Made by a program: the position numbers and the translations under genes. A stretch of DNA of 64,000 nt from Leeuwenhoekiella aequorea (GTDB lineage Bacteria > Bacteroidota > Bacteroidia > Flavobacteriales > Flavobacteriaceae), in the NCBI RefSeq assembly GCF_004104375.1, contig NZ_QOVM01000001.1:310001-374000 (forward strand), in the 5' to 3' direction. The first letter of the stretch is position 1. Each line of letters begins with the position of its first letter. The notes under the pieces were generated by a model. It was not told the origin of the DNA, made no database searches, and saw only the letters and a list, made by a program, of their open reading frames with translations. Positions 57,172-64,000 of this stretch are shown piece by piece.

Positions 57172-57187
57172 TGGAAAAGACTTTGCA
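57172..57187 (+). promoter_or_regulatory. Sigma-54 (-24/-12) promoter of the 4HB-nhaA-HK-RR operon
   Basis: TGGAAAAGACTTTGCA carries GG and GC with exactly ten bases between them, as required for sigma-54 recognition, and the TTTGCA -12 form. The expected start is near 57198, and the first gene begins at 57230. Because the operon encodes a sigma-54 activator, positive autoregulation is likely. Confidence 0.6.
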
Positions 57188-57229
57188 GAGCTTAGTTATG
57201 TATTCACATCCTTCAATCTCTTCAAATTT

Positions 57230-57835
57230 ATGTCTAGAAAAATATCTATATCAAAACGCATTAACGCAATACTTGCGTTGTTAATTGTATTTTTATTAGT
57301 TCTTGCTACTAACAGAATAGATCAACGAAATTTTGATGTTGCTCGGGAGTGTGTTACAGAAGTCTATAAAGATCGCGTTCTGGTACAAGGATATATATTT
57401 TCTATATCTAATGTAATTACAAACAAAAAACTTTCTTTAAAAGATTCTAGTAGTCAAAACTTTAATCCCAAAGAAAATGAACGCATTGATCAGCTTTTAG
57501 ACAATTTTGAAGCCACCAAGCTTACCATTTCTGAAGGTAATCATCTGAAAAAATTGAGGGAGAGTTTTGAGACCTTAACCAAACTTGAAGCACAGCAAAA
57601 TGTTACAAATTCCACAGATTTAAAGAAAAAAAAAGACACGACTCTTAAAGAAATGAGTGCTAGCTTAATAGATCTTTCAAAAATTCAAATTAGCGCCAGT
57701 AAAGATCTTACGCATAGTGCGCAGAAGTCACTTGAGGTAAGCGAACTTTTATCAAATCTTGAAATTATATTTTTAATAATTACAGGAATTGCAATTCAAT
57801 TTATTCTTTTCTATCGCGTACGGAAAACGAACTAA
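57230..57835 (+). CDS. Membrane protein with a four-helix-bundle sensor-like domain
   Basis: A 201-residue protein with a basic N-terminus, a first membrane helix (about residues 11-26), a long helical segment (27-170) rich in K, E and S, and a second membrane helix (about 176-195) before a short basic tail. This is the topology of the ligand-binding half of chemoreceptors (4HB_MCP), but no HAMP or signalling domain follows. It is the first gene of the putative sigma-54 operon. As the kinase encoded two genes on is soluble, this could be its membrane-side input. That link is inference. Confidence 0.65.
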   Translation: MSRKISISKRINAILALLIVFLLVLATNRIDQRNFDVARECVTEVYKDRVLVQGYIFSISNVITNKKLSLKDSSSQNFNPKENERIDQLLDNFEATKLTISEGNHLKKLRESFETLTKLEAQQNVTNSTDLKKKKDTTLKEMSASLIDLSKIQISASKDLTHSAQKSLEVSELLSNLEIIFLIITGIAIQFILFYRVRKTN

Positions 57836-57895
57836 AAAACTAATGTCAGTCATTTGATTATATCTATTTAGTGATTTGATTAAATGTTATTTAAT

Positions 57896-59197
57896 ATGGA
57901 TAAAAAAATACTTCGTAGTACCCCTTTTCAAAAATTCGTAAAAATTGAAGGCTTCGGTGGGATATTGTTATTGATAGCTACACTTACCGCCTTAATTTGG
58001 GCAAACTCTGCATTGGGAGCTAGTTACACTTCAATTTGGAATTATAAAGTGGGTATTAAAACAGAAAGTTTTGAACTTTATAAGCCGCTCTTGCTTTGGG
58101 TTAATGATGGTCTAATGACTGTCTTTTTCTTTTTAATAGGTCTAGAAATTAAACGGGAAGTACTTATAGGAGAATTGAACTCGTTTAAAAAAATGGCATT
58201 TCCATTATTTGGTGCAATAGGTGGAATGATCATACCAGTATTATTCTTCCTTATTCTCAATCAAAATGAATCTACATTTAAAGGTTGGGGAATTCCTATG
58301 GCTACAGATATTGCATTTTCACTAGCAATTTTAAATGCCTTGGGGAAAAGGGTGCCTTTAAGTCTCAAGATCTTTTTAACGGCATTTGCTATTGTAGATG
58401 ACCTGGGAGCAGTTCTTGTAATTGCAATTTTTTATAGTGGAACTATATCCATGTCTTTACTAGGAACGGCGATAGTACTATTACTTTTCTTGTATTTTCT
58501 TTCTTACAAAAGATATTATTCAAAATTTGTGCTGGTTACAATGGGTGTTATAATCTGGGTTTTGTTTTTAAAATCTGGAATTCATCCTACACTAGCAGGT
58601 GTTTTATTAGCGTTTGCAGTTCCTATAAGGCAATCTATAAATACCCCGGCATTTATAGAAAATCTTGTTACAATTACTAATAATATCAAGGATGCTTCTA
58701 TATCTAAAAAGCCTATCTTAAGTAAGGAGCAAATTCAGGAAATTGATGAACTTCAAGAATGGACCGGTAAATATCAATCTCCCTTACAGCACATGGAGCA
58801 TAGTCTTCACGGCTGGGTTGCTTATTTAATTATACCCTTATTTGCACTAGCTAATGCGGGAGTTGTAATTACCGGAGGAGACAATCTAGATACCATGTTG
58901 ATAATAAATATTGTGGTATGTCTGGTGCTGGGTAAGAGTATAGGTATTACATCAATAGTAGTACTGGCGCAAAAATTAAAACTTTTAACTGTACCTAAAG
59001 AAATATCCCTACAGCATATTATAGGCACTTCCTTTTTAGCAGGTATCGGTTTTACAATGGCAATTTTTGTGTCTAATCTGGCTTTTTCAGATGATCCTTC
59101 TTACAATCTGTCGGCAAAAATGGGAATTTTAATAGGCTCATTAATTGCAGCTATTTTAGGATATTTGATTTTGAGAATAAAACGTACAGCTAATTAA
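57896..59197 (+). CDS. nhaA: Na+/H+ antiporter NhaA
   Basis: A 433-residue inner-membrane antiporter with 12 helices, exchanging sodium for protons. The antiport Asp residues are in MATDIAFSLAILNALG and IVDDLGAVLVIAIFYSG. GLEIKREVLIGEL, GIHPTLAGVLLAFAVP and GIGFTMAIFVSNLAF are family signatures. An ATG at 57884 is also possible. It is located between the 4HB protein and the kinase, which suggests that ion or pH stress is the signal or output of the locus. Confidence 0.96.
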   Translation: MDKKILRSTPFQKFVKIEGFGGILLLIATLTALIWANSALGASYTSIWNYKVGIKTESFELYKPLLLWVNDGLMTVFFFLIGLEIKREVLIGELNSFKKMAFPLFGAIGGMIIPVLFFLILNQNESTFKGWGIPMATDIAFSLAILNALGKRVPLSLKIFLTAFAIVDDLGAVLVIAIFYSGTISMSLLGTAIVLLLFLYFLSYKRYYSKFVLVTMGVIIWVLFLKSGIHPTLAGVLLAFAVPIRQSINTPAFIENLVTITNNIKDASISKKPILSKEQIQEIDELQEWTGKYQSPLQHMEHSLHGWVAYLIIPLFALANAGVVITGGDNLDTMLIINIVVCLVLGKSIGITSIVVLAQKLKLLTVPKEISLQHIIGTSFLAGIGFTMAIFVSNLAFSDDPSYNLSAKMGILIGSLIAAILGYLILRIKRTAN

Positions 59198-59274
59198 ATG
59201 CTTTTTTCGAAGGTGTCTGCACTTAGAATTTTAGCAATTTTAATGGTAAGTTTTATATATTCAAATTAATCAAA

Positions 59275-60366
59275 ATGCTAATAAGGATGAGTAGTAGTCT
59301 TGAAGATGCGCTAAGAGAACGTATAAAAGAGCTTACCTGTTTGTATGAAGTGTCTTCAATTCTAGTTAATGCTAATCTTGATGAACAGAAAGAAACTTTT
59401 AAAGCTATAGCGGTATGTTTAAAAAAAGCTTTTCAGCACCCAGAATTCACTGAAATATCTATTAATCAAGAAAGTGCTCAAATTCATACCGGTAAAATCG
59501 ATATTAATAAATCAATAAGCGCGCCTATAATTTTGTTTAACAAACAAGAAGGTGAGTTGATTGCTTATATCACAAATCCCAAATTGGGTTTTTTACAAGA
59601 GGAACAACAACTTATAGATAATATAGCTCTTAAAATAGGTGATTTTTTAGAGCGGGTGGCCATTCGCCGCAGTGAAGCCCTATTAAAAAGGCAAATGGAG
59701 CACGCAGACAGGTTATCTATACTTGGAGAATTAACAGCTGGTATCGCTCACGAACTCAACACTCCCTTAGCAAATATTCTAGGATTTTCAGAGCTTCTTC
59801 AAGATAGTCTTTCAGAAGATAAAGGTGCTGTGGCAGACCTTGATAAAATAATCAAAAACGCTATTTTCTCACGGGAGGTGGTTAAAAAGTTGATGTTTTT
59901 TGCCTGTGCTATGCCGCAGGAAAAGATGAGTATAAATATTGTTCCGCATATAAATGATGCTATTAATTTACTGGATGCCACTTTTAGAAAGGAGAAGGTT
60001 AAGTACATTGTGAAAATTCAGGAAGAAGAAATGTATTTAAGGGCAGATACCGTACAGCTCACACAAATAATTTTCAACCTTATTATAAATGCTATTTATT
60101 TTTCTCCGGAAAATGGACTGGTAACTATTGAAGCTTTTCAAGATAAGAAAACTATAATTTTAAAGGTAATTGATGAAGGCCCAGGACTGTCTGATGAAAC
60201 TTTAGGTAAGATCTTTCAGCCATTTTTTACCACAAAGCCTACTGGAGCCGGTTCCGGTTTGGGACTTAGTGTGGTACACGGGATTGTTGCAAGTCATCAG
60301 GGAGCCATTGTTGCTTCTAATAATAGTGATAAAGGAGCTACATTTAAAGTAAGCTTACCTAAATAA
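59275..60366 (+). CDS. Soluble sensor histidine kinase
   Basis: A 363-residue kinase without membrane helices. Residues 9-125 form a GAF-like input region with SLEDALRERIKELTCLYEVSSIL. A coiled linker leads to the dimerisation domain with H159 in GELTAGIAHELNTPLANILGF. The ATPase domain has the N box IIFNLIINAIYFSPE, G1 VIDEGPGLSDE, F box IFQPFFTTKP and G2 GAGSGLGLSVVHGI. The kinase is of the HPK4/NtrB-like kind that pairs with sigma-54 activators. It is six bases from the response regulator gene, clearly its partner. Confidence 0.93.
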   Translation: MLIRMSSSLEDALRERIKELTCLYEVSSILVNANLDEQKETFKAIAVCLKKAFQHPEFTEISINQESAQIHTGKIDINKSISAPIILFNKQEGELIAYITNPKLGFLQEEQQLIDNIALKIGDFLERVAIRRSEALLKRQMEHADRLSILGELTAGIAHELNTPLANILGFSELLQDSLSEDKGAVADLDKIIKNAIFSREVVKKLMFFACAMPQEKMSINIVPHINDAINLLDATFRKEKVKYIVKIQEEEMYLRADTVQLTQIIFNLIINAIYFSPENGLVTIEAFQDKKTIILKVIDEGPGLSDETLGKIFQPFFTTKPTGAGSGLGLSVVHGIVASHQGAIVASNNSDKGATFKVSLPK

Positions 60367-60372
60367 TAAGTT

Positions 60373-61698
60373 ATGCAATTACGTAGAGAAAATATTCTTA
60401 TTGTAGATGACGATCTAAATATTTTAGAACTTTTACAGCGTCATTTAAATTCGTGGGATTATCATACCTATAGAGCGGTGTCAGTAAAAGAAGCTGTAAG
60501 TATTTTAAGCGATAGCTCTATAGATCTTTTAATAACAGATCTTAAAATGCCTGAGATTGATGGTTTTGAGCTCCTGAAATTTGTCTCTGAGCATTATCCA
60601 ACTATTCCGAAGCTTATTGTAACTGGTTTCCCGTCTGTACAAGACTCATTGGCAGCAATAAAATCTGGAGTCATCGAATATTTAACTAAACCTTTTACAA
60701 AAGAAGAGCTTAAAACTGCTGTTATTAAAGCGCTCCCAATACGTAATAATGAAGAACCTCCAAAGCCTTCAAATTTTAATAATGAAACGACCTTTAATGA
60801 AATCATAGGGAAATCTGAGAAAATTGAAGAGGTTTTACAGCTAATAGGTCGTGTAAAAAATAATAAGGCAACTGTGCTAGTAACTGGGGAGAGCGGCACT
60901 GGGAAAGAACTTGTCGCACGCGCAATACATTACAGTGGGAAATTTTCTAATGCACCATTTATCGCAGTAAATTGTGGAGGAATCCCCGAAAATCTTTTAG
61001 AAGCAGAGCTCTTTGGTTACATGAAAGGCGCATTTACAGGTGCCGATAAAAACAGAAAAGGAGCTTTTCAGGCAGCTCAGGGAGGCACCCTATTTTTAGA
61101 TGAAATAGGAAATGCATCTTTAGCCGTTCAAGTACGATTATTACGTGTATTACAAGAAAAAGAAGTCGTGCGTATAGGTTCGCAGATTCCTGAAAAAATA
61201 GATTTGAGGGTCGTTGCTGCAACTAATAGCAATTTGCACGAGATGATTAAACAACAAACTTTTAGGGAAGATTTATACTACCGTTTAAGTGTTGTAGAAA
61301 TAGATGTTCCGCCTTTGCGAGAACGGGTTGTTGATATCCCATTACTGGTAGATAAATTTTTATTCAAATATGGGATAGAATACAAGGATCGGTTTATAAA
61401 TATGGATACAGATGCTTTAGAAGTATTAAAGCGTTATCACTGGCCGGGAAATATTAGAGAGCTAGAAAATGTGATACAGCGTGCGGTAATTATGTGCGAC
61501 AAAAAGGTTAGTTTAAGCAATCTGCCAGATCATTTGAAATATACTTTAGATTTTCCTGATGAGGCATTGACAACTCTTGCCAACATGGAAAAGAACTATA
61601 TTTTAAAAGTTTTAAGAGCTACAGGGAATAATAAAACTAAGGCTGCTGAAATTCTTCAAATAACTAGAAAGACACTCCGGGAAAAACTCAAAGATTAA
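60373..61698 (+). CDS. Sigma-54-dependent response regulator, NtrC type
   Basis: A 441-residue regulator. The receiver domain (1-120) has IVDDDLNILELL and the phosphoacceptor D56 in DLLITDLKMPEIDG. The AAA+ domain (about 142-370) has Walker A TGESGTGKELVARA (171-184), the sigma-54 contact loop FGYMKGAFTGADKN (GAFTGA at 219-224) and GGTLFLDEIGNASL. The C-terminal Fis-type HTH is at about 400-440, ending KTKAAEILQITRKTLREKLKD. It is the last gene of the operon and its own promoters at 57172 and 61872 are likely targets. Confidence 0.95.
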   Translation: MQLRRENILIVDDDLNILELLQRHLNSWDYHTYRAVSVKEAVSILSDSSIDLLITDLKMPEIDGFELLKFVSEHYPTIPKLIVTGFPSVQDSLAAIKSGVIEYLTKPFTKEELKTAVIKALPIRNNEEPPKPSNFNNETTFNEIIGKSEKIEEVLQLIGRVKNNKATVLVTGESGTGKELVARAIHYSGKFSNAPFIAVNCGGIPENLLEAELFGYMKGAFTGADKNRKGAFQAAQGGTLFLDEIGNASLAVQVRLLRVLQEKEVVRIGSQIPEKIDLRVVAATNSNLHEMIKQQTFREDLYYRLSVVEIDVPPLRERVVDIPLLVDKFLFKYGIEYKDRFINMDTDALEVLKRYHWPGNIRELENVIQRAVIMCDKKVSLSNLPDHLKYTLDFPDEALTTLANMEKNYILKVLRATGNNKTKAAEILQITRKTLREKLKD

Positions 61699-61757
61699 AA
61701 TTTAATAAGAAGGGAGATTACAATGTGCCTTGTAGGCTACTATTCACTGGATAGTAT

Positions 61758-61773
61758 TTACCCGCCAGGGTAA
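61758..61773 (+). promoter_or_regulatory. Putative sigma-54 enhancer (UAS) upstream of the microprotein gene
   Basis: TTACCC-GCCA-GGGTAA is a perfect six-base inverted repeat with four bases between the arms. It begins exactly 114 bases before the -24 TGG at 61872, as at 57058/57172. It lies inside a larger inverted repeat, GTAGGCTA (61732-61739) and TAGCCTAC (61777-61784). No T-tract follows, so it is not a terminator. Confidence 0.55.
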
Positions 61774-61871
61774 TAATAGCCTACCTGCAAACTTTCACAA
61801 AAGTTTAGAAAAATACATAATGCACTGTATAACAGAATTTTGAAATTTGTATATGTTACTTGATTAGTAGT

Positions 61872-61887
61872 TGGCATTAGTATTGCC
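61872..61887 (+). promoter_or_regulatory. Sigma-54 (-24/-12) promoter upstream of the 45-residue microprotein gene
   Basis: TGGCATTAGTATTGCC has TGGCA at -24 and TTGC at -12 with the GG-to-GC distance of ten bases. The start would be near 61898, 18 bases before the ATG at 61916. It lies 173 bases after the stop of the sigma-54 activator gene. Confidence 0.65.
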
Positions 61888-61915
61888 ATTATGGGTATAG
61901 TTAAAGTAATATATT

Positions 61916-62053
61916 ATGAAAATTAATTCATTTAATATTTGCCCGAGTTGCGTTCATATTACAACCTGCGTATTAACTATGCAAAAAGAGCTTGTATGGT
62001 CTTGCAGTGAATATGACTACGCAACAACTTTAAACGATGTTCAACTAGATAAA
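61916..62053 (+). CDS. 45-residue Cys-rich microprotein under a sigma-54 promoter
   Basis: A short frame beginning MKINSFNICPSCVHITTCVL and ending NDVSTR. It carries four Cys (C9, C12, C18 and C30) and H14, a CPSC-x-H-x3-C pattern like a small zinc or iron site. I recall similar unnamed short proteins in flavobacteria but cannot name a family. It has the right distance from a -24/-12 promoter and an A/T-rich leader, which supports expression. It is followed after 48 bases by a secreted protein gene and then gdhA. The function is unknown; a stress or metal-related regulator or adaptor is speculation. Confidence 0.6.
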
Positions 62054-62070
62054 AATCAAGAGAACTAAGT

Positions 62071-62078
62071 AAATTTGC
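62071..62078 (+). promoter_or_regulatory. Candidate -7 element before the secreted protein and gdhA
   Basis: TAAATTTG matches TAnnTTTG and lies 24 bases before the ATG at 62102. No -33 TTG is seen. If real, it would let the downstream genes be expressed apart from the sigma-54 promoter. Confidence 0.35.
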
Positions 62079-62101
62079 TATTAATTAAAAAATATAAAAC
62101 T

Positions 62102-62464
62102 ATGAAAGCTATTTTATTTACCGTAATCCTCGCTCTGGGAACTTTGAATATTCAAGCTCAGAGAAATTGTGAAACTCCAAAAGTAAAAACCGGGGATATT
62201 TTAAAATTATCTGGAGCAACAAACACGCAATTTGAGCATATAAATTTTCCGAAGAAAAATTTTATTATAAAAAAAGGAGGGATTGTTAATTACAAAAAAC
62301 TACACAACAAAGAGGTTGAAGTGACAGATATCGAAGTTGTTGAAGGTTGTATTTCTAAAATTGACGTTAAACTTGCAGATGGATCAAAGTTTTTCAATGC
62401 AGTTGAAGTAGTTAGCATAAATTTGGAGGGTGCTTTATCATCTGGTGAAGTAACCTTGAAATAA
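62102..62464 (+). CDS. Small secreted protein, unknown function
   Basis: A 120-residue protein starting MKAILFTVILALGTLNIQAQ, a signal peptide with cleavage after IQAQ. The frame is open to 62075, but the nine residues before this ATG do not suit a signal peptide. The mature part is a short beta-rich, basic domain with two Cys (in RNCETPK and EGCISK), probably a disulfide, and motifs such as KTGDILKLSGATNTQFEH. I do not recognise the family. It ends 10 bases before gdhA, so the two are very likely cotranscribed. Confidence 0.6.
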   Translation: MKAILFTVILALGTLNIQAQRNCETPKVKTGDILKLSGATNTQFEHINFPKKNFIIKKGGIVNYKKLHNKEVEVTDIEVVEGCISKIDVKLADGSKFFNAVEVVSINLEGALSSGEVTLK

Positions 62465-62474
62465 TATATTTTAT

Positions 62475-63788
62475 ATGACAAGTCTAGAAAAAGATACAAC
62501 TGTAGTTGTAAACCGTCCTGCAAAGTCTAATGCTACCGGGATGGTAGAAAATGTTCTTGAGCAGTTTAATACTGCTGCAGACATTATCAATTTAAATCCT
62601 AATATACGCAGGATATTAAGCGTTACAAACAATGAAATAATCATACATTTTCCTGCAAAAATGGATAATGGTGATGTGCAAATTTTCACGGGTTATCGTG
62701 TACAACATAACAACGCTTTAGGACCTTATAAGGGTGGATTGCGTTACCACGATACAGTTGATATTGATGCTGCAAAAGCATTAGCGATGTGGATGACGTG
62801 GAAAACATCTCTTGCCGGCTTACCGTATGGTGGTGCAAAAGGTGGTATTCAAATTAATCCTAAAAACTATTCTCAAGCAGAATTAGAGCGTATTACACGT
62901 AGATTTACCTATGCTTTAGGTGAAAATATAGGACCTGAACATGATATCCCAGCCCCAGATGTTAACACAGGAGCGCAAACGATGGCGTGGATTGCAGATA
63001 CTTATATGTCTACAAAGAGTCCTTCTGAGCGTTCTACACATCAACATGTAGTTACGGGTAAGCCAGTTGGTTCTGGAGGTCTTGAAGGTCGTGATCGCGC
63101 TACTGGTTATGGTGTTTACTTATGTATTAAGTTATGGGCAGAAAAGAATAATTTTCCGCTTAAAGGTAAAAAATACATCGTCCAAGGTTTTGGAAATGTT
63201 GGATACTGGGCTGCTTATTTTATGGAGCAAGATGGTGCTCTAATGGTAGGAGTTCAAGATGCTTTTGCTAGTATTTATAAAGAAGAGGGTATAGGTGTTA
63301 AAGATTTATTTAACCATATCAATGCAAATGAAGGAAGTGTACAAAACTTCCCGGGTGCTTCAGAAATAAATAAAAATGAATTTTTTGCATTAGACTGTGA
63401 TTTAATAATTCCTGCGGCTTTAGGTAATCAAATTACAGAAGAAAATGCCGGTGATGTTAAAGCTAAGCTTATTGCAGAAGGTGCCAACGGTCCTACAAAT
63501 GTAGAAGGTGAAAAAATACTTCTTAAAAAGGGTGTGACCATTATACCAGATATTTTATGCAATTCTGGTGGTGTTATTACTAGTTATTTTGAATGGCTTC
63601 AAAATCGTAACGGAGAGTTATGGCAACTTGATGAGGTTATGGAGAAGTTAGAGAAAAAACTGGGTGCCAACTTTAATGATGTAGATGACGCTGCTAAAGA
63701 ACGTAATGTTGATATGCGTACTGCTGCGTATATTTTAGCTATTGAACGTATTGAAAAAGCATACGTACAACGTGGGATTTTCCCATAA
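62475..63788 (+). CDS. gdhA: Glutamate dehydrogenase, short hexameric type
   Basis: A 437-residue enzyme interconverting glutamate and 2-oxoglutarate plus ammonia. Motifs include YRVQHNNALGPYKGGLRYH, AGLPYGGAKGGI with the catalytic lysine, GPEHDIPAPDVNTG, GKPVGSGGLEGRDRATGYG and the Rossmann motif VQGFGNVGYWAAYFM. The length and the GxGxxG-like motif leave NAD versus NADP preference open. Its position behind the sigma-54 promoter and two small genes suggests a possible nitrogen link. Confidence 0.95.
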   Translation: MTSLEKDTTVVVNRPAKSNATGMVENVLEQFNTAADIINLNPNIRRILSVTNNEIIIHFPAKMDNGDVQIFTGYRVQHNNALGPYKGGLRYHDTVDIDAAKALAMWMTWKTSLAGLPYGGAKGGIQINPKNYSQAELERITRRFTYALGENIGPEHDIPAPDVNTGAQTMAWIADTYMSTKSPSERSTHQHVVTGKPVGSGGLEGRDRATGYGVYLCIKLWAEKNNFPLKGKKYIVQGFGNVGYWAAYFMEQDGALMVGVQDAFASIYKEEGIGVKDLFNHINANEGSVQNFPGASEINKNEFFALDCDLIIPAALGNQITEENAGDVKAKLIAEGANGPTNVEGEKILLKKGVTIIPDILCNSGGVITSYFEWLQNRNGELWQLDEVMEKLEKKLGANFNDVDDAAKERNVDMRTAAYILAIERIEKAYVQRGIFP

Positions 63789-63802
63789 ATGAGATAATCG
63801 TT

Positions 63803-64000
63803 GTGAAATACGGAAGCTTAATTTTAGAGAAGAAAGAATACGTTCTTTTAAAACGTATTATGAACATCTCCTATCATTTAGACGATCCTATCATACGCAA
63901 TTCGATTAATAAATTGAATGAAGAATTACAACTGGCCATGATCTGCGAGGATACAGAAATCCCCGCAGATGTGGTTCGGTTTAATAGTAAAGTCACTATA
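63803..64000 (+). CDS. GreA/GreB/Rnk-like protein (partial, runs off the right edge)
   Basis: A GTG-initiated frame, 66 codons long inside the window and open at the edge. It begins with KYGSLILEKKEYVLLKRI and contains a coiled, acidic helical hairpin region (LDDPIIRNSINKLNEELQLAMI), then EIPADVVRFNSKVTI. The last part matches the start of the Rnk/GreA C-terminal domain (VVRFNSxVTV-type motif). The family binds RNA polymerase or regulates nucleotide pools. The preceding ATG at 63788 is followed by a stop two codons later, so GTG at 63803 is the only usable start seen. Confidence 0.7.
   Translation, partial: MKYGSLILEKKEYVLLKRIMNISYHLDDPIIRNSINKLNEELQLAMICEDTEIPADVVRFNSKVTI

Noticed and set aside
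61731-61785. The GTAGGCTA/TAGCCTAC inverted repeat as a terminator of the response-regulator operon
   Set aside because: No T-run follows, the loop is long, and its centre holds the enhancer-like TTACCC-N4-GGGTAA.

Overview
The window is a stretch of a Bacteroidetes chromosome, most likely from a marine flavobacterium (Flavobacteriaceae). The evidence is the AT-rich, A-rich leaders without clear Shine-Dalgarno sites, TAnnTTTG-type -7 promoter elements, a TonB receptor with a carboxypeptidase-regulatory N-terminal domain, many short Bacteroidetes-type lipoproteins, and flavobacterial neighbourhoods such as serS/TPR/DUF4286/rsmA/mgtE and prs/rplY/pth/ribF. I see no IS element, prophage, CRISPR array, rRNA or replication origin, so this is mostly core chromosome. 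The genus is not determined.

Layout. 1-7.9 kb: an edge-truncated M28 metallopeptidase, a CBS protein, a tail-less SSB behind a palindrome cluster, a DUF2752/CD225 membrane pair, acs and small lipoproteins. 8-19.7 kb: an HDAC-like deacylase overlapping tex, metG, an S66 LD-carboxypeptidase, yraN, a membrane-linked XRE regulator and mfd. 19.8-23.5 kb: DoxX and a FAD disulfide reductase, a TspO-like protein, the ligase-associated phosphoesterase pdeM and a PhnB-like protein. 23.7-30.2 kb: a TPP riboswitch followed by thiS-thiC-(thiE/tenI-like)-thiE-thiG-thiH-thiF. 30.2-35.4 kb: the other three ligase-associated DNA damage response genes (helicase, ATP-dependent ligase, MBL-fold exonuclease). 35.6-39.9 kb: TerB-like, GNAT, aspartate kinase and a two-domain OlsF-type acyltransferase. 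40-52 kb: a long minus-strand housekeeping block. 53.1 kb: tRNA-Leu(CAA). 53.2-57 kb: a TonB receptor with a Cys-rich small protein, and an FGE-like lipoprotein. 57-64 kb: a two-component/NhaA locus, a 45-residue Cys-rich microprotein, a secreted protein, glutamate dehydrogenase and the start of a GreA/Rnk-like gene.

The most interesting signal is a probable sigma-54 circuit at 57.0-62 kb. The locus encodes a membrane four-helix-bundle protein, NhaA, a soluble histidine kinase and an NtrC-type sigma-54 activator. It is preceded by a -24/-12 promoter, and a second -24/-12 promoter lies just after the activator gene, in front of the microprotein. Each promoter has a TTACCC-N4-GGG site beginning exactly 114 bases before its TGG element. 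This suggests an enhancer shared by an autoregulated operon and a target operon that may extend to gdhA.

Two other points stand out. The ligase-associated exonuclease frame has no ATG, GTG or TTG at its conserved N-terminus and probably starts at ATC. The four-gene ligase-associated repair module is split, with pdeM separated from the other three genes by the thiamine operon.
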